Positions 8,347 through 17,118 of a stretch of 64,000 bases of DNA are shown in pieces (position 1 is the stretch's first letter; the number at the start of each line of letters is the position of its first letter). Made by a program: the position numbers and the translations under genes. Source of the stretch: Cobetia marina. GTDB taxonomy: Bacteria; Pseudomonadota; Gammaproteobacteria; Pseudomonadales; Halomonadaceae. Below the pieces are notes generated by a model. It worked only from the letters and a program-made list of their open reading frames with translations, searched no databases and had not been told where the DNA came from. The DNA is taken from the NCBI RefSeq assembly GCF_001720485.1, contig NZ_CP017114.1:744001-808000 (forward strand). Reading direction: 5' to 3'.

Positions 8347-9090
8347 TCAGTCCAGCACGTCAGGCTCGAACTTGTAGCCGACGCCATAGATGGAGCGGAT
8401 CACGTCGCGCTCCGGCCAGGCACTGGCGATCTTGCGGCGCAGCTTCTTGACGTGGGAATCCACGGTGCGCTCCGAGACGATGCGGTGATCCCGGTACATG
8501 TGGTCCATCAGCTGATCACGGGAGAAGATGCGCCCCGGTGATTGCATCATCACCTTGAGCAGCTGGAACTCGACGGCGGTCAGCCCCAGGTCATGGCCAT
8601 CCGCCAGGGCCTGCCAGCCTTCTTCGTTGAGCGTCAGCTGGCCCTTGGCGGAGCTTTGCGAGAGCGTCTGGTCGAGTGCCTGGCTGCGACGCAGCACGGC
8701 CTTGATGCGGGCGACCACCTCGCGCGGGCTGAAGGGTTTGCAGATGTAGTCATCGGCGCCCAGCTCCAGCCCCAGCAGGCGATCCACTTCCTCGACGCGG
8801 GCGGTCAGCATCACGATGGGCAGCAGGGCGTCTTCAGCGCGCAGCTGACGGCACAGGGTGAGGCCATCGGTGCCCGGCAGCATCAGGTCGAGCAGGACCA
8901 GTGCCGGTCTCTCGTCATTGACCGCGGCGATGACGGCATTGCCATCATCCACGTGGCGGGTGCGATAACCGCTGCCATTCAGATAATCGCACAGCAGGCT
9001 GGCGATCTTGGGCTCATCCTCGACCACCAGAATCAGTGGCTTGCGAGATTGTGCCTGGTCATCGGAGTGGTCGGCGTGAATGTCGCTCAT
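8347..9090 (-). CDS. OmpR-family response regulator, BaeR-like
   Basis: This is a cytoplasmic DNA-binding regulator of 247 residues. The receiver domain (residues 18-135) has the acidic pair E24/D25, the phospho-acceptor D68 in LVLLDLMLPG, and the C-terminal KPFSPREVVARIKAVLRR stretch, close to the same segment of BaeR. The winged-helix domain follows (residues ~160-245; RTVDSHVKKLRRKI recognition region). The ATG at 9090 was preferred over an upstream in-frame start because AAGGA precedes it and the protein then begins just before the receiver fold. It is 35 bases downstream of the kinase gene. The closest known pathway is BaeSR, which controls spy and RND pump genes; both types of gene are adjacent here. 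Confidence 0.88.
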   Translation of the reverse strand: MSDIHADHSDDQAQSRKPLILVVEDEPKIASLLCDYLNGSGYRTRHVDDGNAVIAAVNDERPALVLLDLMLPGTDGLTLCRQLRAEDALLPIVMLTARVEEVDRLLGLELGADDYICKPFSPREVVARIKAVLRRSQALDQTLSQSSAKGQLTLNEEGWQALADGHDLGLTAVEFQLLKVMMQSPGRIFSRDQLMDHMYRDHRIVSERTVDSHVKKLRRKIASAWPERDVIRSIYGVGYKFEPDVLD

Positions 9091-9125
9091 GGTCAAGAGT
9101 CCTTGCGGATGAAAAAGAGTCAGTC

Positions 9126-10688
9126 TCAAGTAGACAACAGCGGCAGGCGAATGTCCCATCGCAGCCCGCCCAGTGTGGAGTGCCCCGGCACCAGCTCGCC
9201 TTCATGGGCACTCACTAGCGCGCTGGCGATGGCCAGCCCCAGCCCGCTGCCACCGCTTGAGCGATTGCGCGAGTTCTCGACGCGATACAGTCGCTCTGTG
9301 AGGTGGGCAAGCTCGGCGTCCGGCACGCCGGGGCTGGAATCCTCCCAGCGCACGATCGCCCAGCCGGGGTGGCCGGCTCCCTGGGCGGGGCTGGCGGCTT
9401 CGTGCAGCAGACTGACCTTGAGCCTGCCCGGTGCATCGGTATAGGCACGGGTGTTGCTGGCCAGGTTGCTCCACAGCTGATGCAGGCGTTGCGTGTCGCC
9501 CAGCACCCGCAGCGGCAGCGGGATGTCGGTCTCCAGTGCGATCCCGGCATCCGCCAGCCAGCCGCGCAGGTCGTCCAGGCTGTCACGGAGCTGGGTATCC
9601 AGCGCCAGCGGCTCGCGCCAGGCTTCCAGCGTACCGGCATCGCTCTGTGCCAGCAGGCGCAGGTCCGCCACCAGGCGATTGAGGGCGTCCACCTCCTGGG
9701 CCAGCGAGCCGAGGCTTGAATGGCTCATCGGGCGGAAGCCATCCTGCATGGCTTCAATCTCGCCCTTGAGCACCGCCAGGGGAGTCCGCAACTCGTGGGA
9801 GATGTCGCTGACCCAGCGCTGGCGGGAATCGCGATTGCTCTCCAGTGTCGCCGCCAGGGCATTGAAGTCCTCGGCCAGCCGCGACAGCTCATCCTGCCCG
9901 CGGACCGGCAGACGGGTGGCATAGTCGCCACTCGACAGGCGATTGGCACCAGAGGCCAGGTCACGGACGCGGTGCCCCAGCCACCAGGCGATCCCGGCGG
10001 CCGCCAGCAGCGAGGCGAAGGCGGATGAGAGCATGATGATGGCCAGATCGCGCGACTGACGTTCCAGATACTGGTCCTTGCCGCGCTTCAGCATCTCGCT
10101 TACCGGCAGATAGCCGAGTTCTCCGATCTTGCTGCCATCAAGCATCAGGTCCTTGAACTGCATGCCGGGAATGGGGCGCGGTGCCCCATTGAGACGCTGG
10201 CCATCGGCATCACGCAGCATGTAATCCTGTGGGCGCGTCATGTTGGGCCCCAGCAGCATGGCCTGCTCTCCGACCGGCGGGCGCGACATGCCGGGGCCGG
10301 GCATCATGCTGTCCTCCCGTCCCGGCGGGCGCGACATGCCGGGGCCGGGCATCATGCTGTCCTCCCGGCCTGGCGGCGGTGACATGCCGGGCCCGGGCAT
10401 CATGCCGTCCTCTTCGCTCGGCGGGCGGGAGTGCACGATACGCCCCCAGTTGCGCCGACTCTTGAGCCATTGCCAACTGCCCTCGGCGGCATAGGCGCTG
10501 ATCAGGTCCGTCGAGATCATCTCGACGCGCTCCTGCTGGGTCTGCTGCAGGTACTCGGCGAAGCCCTTGTCCATGCTCTTGGAAATGAACAGGTAGATGC
10601 TGCCGCCGATCACGACATTGGTCAGCAGCAGGATCACGAACAGGCGGACCGAAAGTCTCGAGCGCAGGGCGGTCACGGGTTGGATCAT
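9126..10688 (-). CDS. Sensor histidine kinase, BaeS-like, with Met-rich periplasmic repeats
   Basis: The 520-residue membrane kinase has TM1 at residues ~14-34, a periplasmic domain to about residue 218, TM2 (~218-242), a HAMP domain, a dimerisation domain with SHELRTPL (phospho-His298), and an HATPase domain with the G-box SSGGSGLGLAIA. The N-box reads NLASNTRAYTD, slightly off the usual NLLENSLRYTD. The periplasmic domain contains three 16-residue tandem repeats of the form MMPGPGMSxPPGREDS (residues ~91-138) and a decayed fourth, very unlike the rest of the protein. The start overlaps the end of the RND gene (ATGA), so pump and sensor are translationally coupled. The signal sensed is unknown. 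Confidence 0.88.
   Translation of the reverse strand: MIQPVTALRSRLSVRLFVILLLTNVVIGGSIYLFISKSMDKGFAEYLQQTQQERVEMISTDLISAYAAEGSWQWLKSRRNWGRIVHSRPPSEEDGMMPGPGMSPPPGREDSMMPGPGMSRPPGREDSMMPGPGMSRPPVGEQAMLLGPNMTRPQDYMLRDADGQRLNGAPRPIPGMQFKDLMLDGSKIGELGYLPVSEMLKRGKDQYLERQSRDLAIIMLSSAFASLLAAAGIAWWLGHRVRDLASGANRLSSGDYATRLPVRGQDELSRLAEDFNALAATLESNRDSRQRWVSDISHELRTPLAVLKGEIEAMQDGFRPMSHSSLGSLAQEVDALNRLVADLRLLAQSDAGTLEAWREPLALDTQLRDSLDDLRGWLADAGIALETDIPLPLRVLGDTQRLHQLWSNLASNTRAYTDAPGRLKVSLLHEAASPAQGAGHPGWAIVRWEDSSPGVPDAELAHLTERLYRVENSRNRSSGGSGLGLAIASALVSAHEGELVPGHSTLGGLRWDIRLPLLST
10276..10419 (-). repeat. Three 48-bp tandem repeats inside the kinase gene
   Basis: Three in-phase 48-bp units start at 10276, 10324 and 10372, each encoding a 16-residue Met/Pro/Gly-rich block. 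A degenerate unit lies at 10228-10275 and the start of another GGCGGG block at 10420. The first two units are nearly identical, indicating recent slippage or recombination. Confidence 0.92.
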
Positions 10689-13600
10689 GACGCACGTTCC
10701 TCCTGAGACGGGGTGCGGGGCGGCAGTCCCAGCAGGCGACGCAGGCTGTGCTGCAGGTCTTCCAGCAGCAGATAGAGCGACGGCACCAGGATCAGCAGGA
10801 TGACCGTCGCGAACAGGATGCCGAAGCCGATGGAAACGGCCATCGGGATCATGAAGCGAGCCTGGCGCGAGGTCTCGAAGATCATCGGCGCGAGACCGAA
10901 GAAGGTGGTCAGCGTGGTCAACAGGATCGGGCGCAGACGTCGCGTGGCGGCCATGATGATCGCCTCACGCGCACTGGCTCCGGCCAGCCGCTGGCGGTTG
11001 GCATAGTCGATGAGGACCAGCGCATCGTTGATGACGATGCCCGACAGCGCCAGCATGCCCATCAGGCTGATCACCGATAGCCCGTAGCCCATCAGTTGAT
11101 GGCCGATCACCGCGCCGATCAGGCCGAAGGGGATCGCCGTCATCACCAGCAGCGGCTGCAGATAGCTTCTGAAGGGCAGGGCCAGCAGCAGATAGAGCGC
11201 CGCCAGGGTCAGCAGCAATGAGACCTGCAGGGACCCCAGATTGTCGGCGGTCTCCTCCTGACGCCCGCCATAGCCGATGCTCAGAGTTGGATACTGACTC
11301 TTCAGCTCGGGATAGACATCGCTTTCCAGACTGGTGATCACCTGACTGACCGCATCGGACGGCGTGACGTTGGCGGTGACCTCGATCACGCGGCGACCAT
11401 CGATGCGCAGGATGCTGGAGGCAGCGCGCCCCTGTTGGATGTCGGCTACCAGTCCCAGCGGCACGCTGACGCCGTCGGCCGTCTGCACGCCGAAATTCTC
11501 CAGCTGGGCCAGACTCGCGCGCTGGGCTTCGGGCAACAGCACCTTGACCTCGACCTCATTGCGACCCTGCTGCTGCTTGAGTGCCGTGGCGCCGGACAGC
11601 GGTCCGCGCAGCTGGTTGGCCAGCGTCGCGCCGTCCAGTCCCAGCGAGCGTCCATAGGCATTGAGCTGCAGATAGAGCTCGCGCTTGCCGTCATCCAGGC
11701 CGCTGTCGATATCCGACAGCGAGCTGTAATCCTCAAGCGAGGTCGCCAGGGTCGCGGCGGCCGCCATCAGCGCGGCACTGTCGGAGGATGACAGTCGAAT
11801 GGTGAGGCCCGCGCCGCGTCCCGGCCCGCCGATATCGGACTCGAACAGCAGCGATTCGGTATTGGCGATGGTGCCTGCTTCCTCGCGCCAGGCCTTGATC
11901 AGCTGCGAGGGCGACCAGTTGTTCTCCACCGTGGTGTCCAGATTGGCGATGATGCTCAGCGAGTTGCCTTCTATCTCGGCGCTGGTGGAAAAGACCGCCA
12001 GGTCGGCTTCGCGCTCGCGCACGCGGTCCAGCGCCGCCAGCAGCAGGGTGCGCACTTCGCGGTCCTGGCTGATCGGGCTGCCCACCGGCAGATTGGCGGT
12101 GACGCCGGCACGGTTGGATTCCACGCGTGGCATCAGCGAGAAGCCGAGACGGCCACTGGCCATCCAGGCCATCGCCAGCACCAGCAGCGCCAGGCCACAG
12201 ATGGCGGTCAGGCCACGGTAGTTCAGACATCCCTCGAGGAAGGGCTGGAAGCGCTGACGCGTGAAGCGCTCAAGTCCGTGCTGGACGCCGTGACGCACGC
12301 GGTCCAGCGGTGCCAGCCAGCGAATCGGCTTTTCGCTGGTGTGTCCCAGGTGCGCGGGCAGGATGAAGATCGCCTCGATCCAGCTCAGCGCGAAGATGCT
12401 GATCACCACCAGCGGGATGATGCCGAATACCAGCCCGAGGAAGCCGGGCAGGAACAGCAGCGGAATGAAGGCCACGATGTTGGACAGGATCGAGAACGCC
12501 AGTGGCACCGCGATCTCGCGTGCGCCGAGGATGGCGGCTTCGCGCATGCTGGCGCCGCGCTCGCGATGCGAGTGGATGTTCTCGCCGACGATGATGGCGT
12601 CATCCACCACGATGCCCAGCGCGATGATGAAGGCGAACATCGAGATCATGTTGATGGACACGCCGACCAGCGGCAGGAACAGCATCGCGCCCAGGAAGGC
12701 CGTGGGGATGCCCAGGGTGACCCAGAAGGCGAGGCGCGCCTCCAGGAACAGGCCCAGCAGCACCAGTACCAGCACCAGCCCCATCCAGGCGTTCTTGAGC
12801 AACAGTTCCAGACGGTCCTGATAGACCAGCGAATCATCGTCCTCGACACTCAGCGTCAGGCCGCGCGGCAGGCTGGCGGACAGCTCCGGCAGCATCGCCA
12901 TGGTCGCGGCGGACAGCTCGTTGGGTGTCTGGGAGCCGACCTGATAGATGTCCAGGCCGATCGCCGGCTCACCGTCATAGAGCACTTCCTTGTCACTGTC
13001 GGCGAAACCGTCGGTGACGGTGGCGATATCGCCCAGGCGGATGACATTGCCTTCCTGACTGGAGATCACCGGCAGCTGCGCGAACTCGGCGGCACCGTCG
13101 CGCCGCGCCTCGTAGCGCACCAGGTACTCGCCCTGCTGGGTGTCCAGGCTGCCGCCGGCCAGGTTGAGCGCCTGATTGCCGATCAGGCTGGCCACATCCT
13201 GATGCGAGAGGCCGTAACGGCGCAGCGCTCCTTCCTCCAGTGACACGTGCACTTCCCGGTCACGGATGCCGGTCAGCTCCACCTTGGTGATGTCGTTGCT
13301 GTCCAGCAGGCTCAGGCGCAGACGCTCGGCGACGTTGCGCAGGGTCTGGTCATCCGTCTGGCCGTGCAGCTTGAGTTCCATCACGCTGCGCGAGCGACCT
13401 GCCAGCGAGTAGACGGGCGGGTCGGACTCATCGGGCAGGGTAGTGATGCTGTCGATGGCCTGCTGGATGTCCTGGTAGGCGCGCATGGTCTCGACGCCAT
13501 CCTGAAGCTCGATGGACAGTGAGCCGAGGCCTTCCTCGGCCGTGGCGGTGATCTCCTCGATCCCCTCCACGTCCTGCACCGCGGATTCCATGGCCTGCAA

Positions 13601-13810
13601 CAGACTCTCGGACACTTCATCGGGGGTCGCGCCGGAATAGCTGACGCTGACGTTGATGATCTCGAGCTCGAAGGAGGGGAAGACCTCCTTCTTGATCTGG
13701 CTGGACATCAGCAGACCGCCGAGAATCAGACACAACATCAGCAGGTTGGCGGCGACACCATGATCATGCATCCAGCGGATGGGGCCCTTGAGGCGCGACG
13801 GTGCCGTCAT
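10685..13810 (-). CDS. RND multidrug/solute efflux pump, inner-membrane subunit
   Basis: This 1041-residue permease of the AcrB/HAE1 superfamily uses proton motive force to export compounds through a tripartite pump. The N-terminal segment is followed by TM1 (ANLLMLCLILGGLLM). There are two large periplasmic loops, and TM4 contains the proton-relay motif GIVVDDAIIVGENI. The second half repeats the fold, with SLMGMLALSGIVINDALVLI in TM10. Length is normal for the family. Its ATG overlaps the stop of the adaptor gene, and its stop overlaps the kinase start, giving one coupled operon. The substrate is not readable; the linked BaeSR-like system suggests an envelope-stress-induced pump. No outer-membrane channel gene is in the window. 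Confidence 0.93.
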   Translation of the reverse strand: MTAPSRLKGPIRWMHDHGVAANLLMLCLILGGLLMSSQIKKEVFPSFELEIINVSVSYSGATPDEVSESLLQAMESAVQDVEGIEEITATAEEGLGSLSIELQDGVETMRAYQDIQQAIDSITTLPDESDPPVYSLAGRSRSVMELKLHGQTDDQTLRNVAERLRLSLLDSNDITKVELTGIRDREVHVSLEEGALRRYGLSHQDVASLIGNQALNLAGGSLDTQQGEYLVRYEARRDGAAEFAQLPVISSQEGNVIRLGDIATVTDGFADSDKEVLYDGEPAIGLDIYQVGSQTPNELSAATMAMLPELSASLPRGLTLSVEDDDSLVYQDRLELLLKNAWMGLVLVLVLLGLFLEARLAFWVTLGIPTAFLGAMLFLPLVGVSINMISMFAFIIALGIVVDDAIIVGENIHSHRERGASMREAAILGAREIAVPLAFSILSNIVAFIPLLFLPGFLGLVFGIIPLVVISIFALSWIEAIFILPAHLGHTSEKPIRWLAPLDRVRHGVQHGLERFTRQRFQPFLEGCLNYRGLTAICGLALLVLAMAWMASGRLGFSLMPRVESNRAGVTANLPVGSPISQDREVRTLLLAALDRVREREADLAVFSTSAEIEGNSLSIIANLDTTVENNWSPSQLIKAWREEAGTIANTESLLFESDIGGPGRGAGLTIRLSSSDSAALMAAAATLATSLEDYSSLSDIDSGLDDGKRELYLQLNAYGRSLGLDGATLANQLRGPLSGATALKQQQGRNEVEVKVLLPEAQRASLAQLENFGVQTADGVSVPLGLVADIQQGRAASSILRIDGRRVIEVTANVTPSDAVSQVITSLESDVYPELKSQYPTLSIGYGGRQEETADNLGSLQVSLLLTLAALYLLLALPFRSYLQPLLVMTAIPFGLIGAVIGHQLMGYGLSVISLMGMLALSGIVINDALVLIDYANRQRLAGASAREAIIMAATRRLRPILLTTLTTFFGLAPMIFETSRQARFMIPMAVSIGFGILFATVILLILVPSLYLLLEDLQHSLRRLLGLPPRTPSQEERAS

Positions 13811-15207
13811 GAGTCACTTCCGGTGGTCGTGGCGCGCTTGTCGGCAACCGGGGCGTTCTTGTCACCAGTCGCGGTGTCCTGCTCAACTGTCGCGGTGCTC
13901 TTGTCGCCAGCCGTCGTCTTGTCGTCAGCCGCCTTGTTATCAGGGGTCCTGGTGGTCGGCGTCGGCGCATCACCGCGGGCACGCAGCGCCATGCCGGCCT
14001 CGACATTGCTCAAGGCACTCACGATGACCCGCTCGCCATCGCTCAAGCCTCCGGCGATCAGCAGGGTGTCGTTGCCCAGATGGCGCACGCCCACCGCACG
14101 TTTCTCCAGATAGCCATCCTCCGTCAGCACCCAGACCTGCTGGCCGCTGCGCAGGGCGCTGACCGGCAGCTCGATCAGCGATGCGGTGCGCTGAGGTGTC
14201 AGAGTCGCTTCCACCACATCGCCCAGGCGCAGGGCCGGCGTGCTGGCGCGCGCCTCCTCGGAGACGTCGAGCGCCAATGGGTCTTCCACTGCCACCATCA
14301 CCTGGGTCAGCAGGCCGTTGTCCTCCAGGGACGGCAGGACGCTCCACACTTCGCCGCGCCGATGCTGGCCCTCCGGCCATGCCTTGCTGGACAGCAGGAC
14401 CGGCGTGCCCTGACCGTCACGGGCATGGGTCGAGAGCCATTCCATGTCGGCCTGCGGGAGATTGAGACGCACCCAGAAGCGGTCGGTGGCCACCAGCGTC
14501 AGCAGGTCGGTGAAGGCGTTGAGGTCACTGCCTTCGCCGACCAGACGCTCGCTGATCAGGCCGTCATAGGGCGCGCGGATTTCGGTACGTTCCAGATTGA
14601 GTCTGGCCTGGTCGCGGCTGGCGCGGGCACTGTCCACCGCGGCCTGAGCCGACTTGAGCTGAGGCTCGCGCAGCACCAGCGCTTTCTGCGCCGCCGGCAG
14701 GTTGCGACCGAAGGTCTTGTATTCCGAGGCCGCGCGGATCTGCTCGCCCTTTTCCGAGGCGAGGCTGGCTTCTGCCGCGGCGAGATCCGCCTCGGCCTGA
14801 CGCAGTGCCAGCTGGTAATCCAGCTGGTCGAGGCTCGCCAGCAGCTGGTTCGCGCGGACTTCACGGCCCGCCTCGATGCCCTCGGGGAAGGGGGCCAGCT
14901 GACCGCTGACCCGGGTGGATACGGTCGTCTGACGATCGGCGATCACGCGGCCGTAGCCTTCCAGTGTCGGTGCACTGGCCGTATGGCTGACCGTCACCAC
15001 TTCCACGCTGGGAACCGGGGCGTCACTGGGCGCACGCTTGGGGGCGCCGGGGCGGTGGGTCATCCACCAGGCCGCCAGCGCTATCGCCAGCGCGAGAATG
15101 ATCAGCGCCAGCAGGCGCATCCAGATCAGACGGCGGGAGGAGGGTGGCTTGCTGCCAGTGGCGGAGGGTGGCGATGCCGGGGTTGGCGACTCAGGGCTGT
15201 TGTCCAT
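13807..15207 (-). CDS. RND efflux periplasmic adaptor (membrane fusion protein)
   Basis: The 466-residue membrane fusion protein begins with a Pro/Ser-rich cytoplasmic tail, then a single membrane anchor at ~28-48 (LLALIILALAIALAAWW). The lipoyl/hairpin region has VIADRQTTVSTRVSG and GREVRANQLLASLDQLDY, followed by a long coiled-coil hairpin (residues ~135-200) and beta-barrel domains. The last ~60 residues are a low-complexity tail rich in Thr, Lys, Asp and Ala with repeated DK-type steps, which the family does not need. It bridges the RND pump and an outer-membrane channel. It is the first gene of the leftward operon and has a GGAG ribosome site. Confidence 0.9.
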   Translation of the reverse strand: MDNSPESPTPASPPSATGSKPPSSRRLIWMRLLALIILALAIALAAWWMTHRPGAPKRAPSDAPVPSVEVVTVSHTASAPTLEGYGRVIADRQTTVSTRVSGQLAPFPEGIEAGREVRANQLLASLDQLDYQLALRQAEADLAAAEASLASEKGEQIRAASEYKTFGRNLPAAQKALVLREPQLKSAQAAVDSARASRDQARLNLERTEIRAPYDGLISERLVGEGSDLNAFTDLLTLVATDRFWVRLNLPQADMEWLSTHARDGQGTPVLLSSKAWPEGQHRRGEVWSVLPSLEDNGLLTQVMVAVEDPLALDVSEEARASTPALRLGDVVEATLTPQRTASLIELPVSALRSGQQVWVLTEDGYLEKRAVGVRHLGNDTLLIAGGLSDGERVIVSALSNVEAGMALRARGDAPTPTTRTPDNKAADDKTTAGDKSTATVEQDTATGDKNAPVADKRATTTGSDS

Positions 15208-15410
15208 GCGGACTCCGGACGAAAGATGTCAGGCCCTGATGCGCAACGGCCTCTGACCAGTCGCGAGAGCGCCGGGCAGAGACGTAGGATCATGGGCCAG
15301 AATGGCGGACGAAAGGGTGGATGATCGCATGATGTCATGCAGGCGCAATGCAAAAGTGGGAAATAGCGTGCAAGACGCGCGATAGGGAATTCTGGCATTT
15401 GCCAGGCACA

Positions 15411-15441
15411 AAAAAAGCTGCCACACGCCGTGGCAGCTTTT
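15411..15441 (-). terminator. Rho-independent terminator after gntT
   Basis: AAAAGCTGCCAC and GTGGCAGCTTTT form a 12-bp stem with a 5-base loop. The run of A on the plus strand gives a T tract on the minus strand. It ends the leftward gntT transcript just upstream of the efflux operon promoter region. Confidence 0.9.
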
Positions 15442-15466
15442 CGTCAGCGCTCCGGGTCGCGGGTGT

Positions 15467-16825
15467 CTAGAGGAACAGCCCGATCAGCAGCGCCATGCTG
15501 ACGCCGATCACGCCGATCAACGTCTCCATCACCGTCCAGCTTTTCAGGGTGTCCTTCTCGGTCAGGCCGAAGTAGCGGCTGACCAGCCAGAAGCCGGAGT
15601 CATTGACGTGACTGAGCACGGTGGCGCCACTGGCGATGGCGATCACCACCAGTCCCAGCACCGGACCGGACAGCGCCAGCGTATCGATGACCGGCGCCAT
15701 CAGGCCGGCGGCGGTGATCATCGCCACGGTAGCCGAGCCCTGGATGACACGCACCGCGGTGGCGATCAGGAAGGCGAGCAGGATCGGTGGCAGATTGCTG
15801 TCGGCCATCAGGGTGCCGAGCACGTCACCGACGCCTGAGTCGATCAGCATCTGCTTGAAGACACCGCCAGCCCCGGTGACCAGAATGATGATGCCGGCCG
15901 GCTCGAGTGCCTTGGTGGCGACTTCCATCACCTGTTCACGCGTCATGCCGCGACGCGTGCCCAGCAAGGTGAAGGCCATCAGCGTGGCCAGACTCAGCGC
16001 CACGAAGGGATGGCCGAGAAAGCCCAGCCAGCCGACCAGCGGACTGTCGTCACCGAACAGGAAGCCGGAGACGGTGTTGAGCACGATCAGCGCCAGCGGC
16101 AGCAGCACGATGGACAGGATCAACCCGAAGCCCGGGGCGCGCTGATTGACCTCTTCATCGCTCATCACGCTGCCGGCATTTTCCATGTACTCCGGGATCT
16201 TGGCATCGATACGCTTGGCGATGAAGCGACCGAAGATCGGGCCCGCGACAATCATCGCCGGCAGACCGCACAGCGCCCCGAACAGGATCACGTAGCCGAG
16301 GTCGGCGCCGATCAGCTTGGCGACCGCGATCGGCCCCGGGGTCGGCGGAATGAAGGAGTGGGTGACGGCCAGACCGGCCAGCAGCGGAATGCCGTAATAG
16401 AGCAGCGAGCGGCCGCTGCGACGCGCCAGTGCATAGACCAGCGGCACCAGGATGATGAAGGCCACATCCAGGAATACCGGAATCGCGACCAGGAAGCCGG
16501 TCAGCGCCAGCGCCCACTGGGAACGTGAGGTCCCGAAGCGCCCCAGCAGGGTATTGGCCATGCGGTCGACGCCGCCGGACACTTCCAGCATCTTGCCGAA
16601 CATCGCGCCGAGCCCGACCACGGTGGCCACGAAGCCCAGGGTGTTGCCCATGCCGTTGGTGACGGAATCGATGATGGCATCGGGCTGCATGCCGGTGGCC
16701 AGTCCGACCCCCAGACTCACCACCAGCAGGGCAACGAAGGCATGCAGGCGCAGGCGCATGACGAGGTAAAGCAGCAGCAGAATGCCGCCGAGGGCGGCAA
16801 GGACGAGGGTGCTATCTGGGGACAT
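15467..16825 (-). CDS. gntT: Gluconate:H+ symporter, GntP family
   Basis: The 452-residue inner-membrane protein of the GntP family has about 12-14 hydrophobic segments. Characteristic motifs are GLGAMFGKMLEVSGGVDRMA near residue 75, HSFIPPTPGPIAVA near residue 155 and VLSHVNDSGFWLVSRYFGL near the C-terminus. Gluconate is the likely substrate because a gluconokinase gene is divergently encoded next to it, a GntR-type repressor gene follows, and a GntR operator lies in the promoter region. Other GntP members transport idonate, glycerate or fructuronate, so specificity rests on context. Whether it is closer to GntT, GntU or GntP cannot be decided here. Confidence 0.88.
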   Translation of the reverse strand: MSPDSTLVLAALGGILLLLYLVMRLRLHAFVALLVVSLGVGLATGMQPDAIIDSVTNGMGNTLGFVATVVGLGAMFGKMLEVSGGVDRMANTLLGRFGTSRSQWALALTGFLVAIPVFLDVAFIILVPLVYALARRSGRSLLYYGIPLLAGLAVTHSFIPPTPGPIAVAKLIGADLGYVILFGALCGLPAMIVAGPIFGRFIAKRIDAKIPEYMENAGSVMSDEEVNQRAPGFGLILSIVLLPLALIVLNTVSGFLFGDDSPLVGWLGFLGHPFVALSLATLMAFTLLGTRRGMTREQVMEVATKALEPAGIIILVTGAGGVFKQMLIDSGVGDVLGTLMADSNLPPILLAFLIATAVRVIQGSATVAMITAAGLMAPVIDTLALSGPVLGLVVIAIASGATVLSHVNDSGFWLVSRYFGLTEKDTLKSWTVMETLIGVIGVSMALLIGLFL

Positions 16826-16917
16826 GATGGCGAACTCTTGCGGCTGGCAACGGCGTGATCATCGGCCATTGCCCAAAGGCGTATTGTGTGAGGCGTCGTG
16901 GGTCGTGCAGGATGAAA

Positions 16918-16929
16918 GTTACCGGTAAC
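16918..16929. promoter_or_regulatory. GntR operator between gntT and gntK
   Basis: GTTACCGGTAAC is a perfect 12-bp palindrome within AAAGTTACCGGTAACATT. It matches the E. coli GntR box (ATGTTACC-GGTAACAT as I know it). It lies 93 bases upstream of gntT and 190 bases upstream of gntK, so a single site may govern both divergent genes. Confidence 0.85.
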
Positions 16930-17118
16930 ATTAACGCTTACGCAATGATCCGAAAGGTGCATGAGGGACAAAAGTCTGTCGCGTCTGGCAGCTGACTGTC
17001 CGCCAACGGGCAGTCGCTCAGTGCGCGACAGCCGTCCCGAGGCGCCGGAGAAGGGATTGATCGGCAACATCGGGTACGCTGGTGGGCCATCGTTTTCATT
17101 CAGGGGGAGAGGGTTTTC

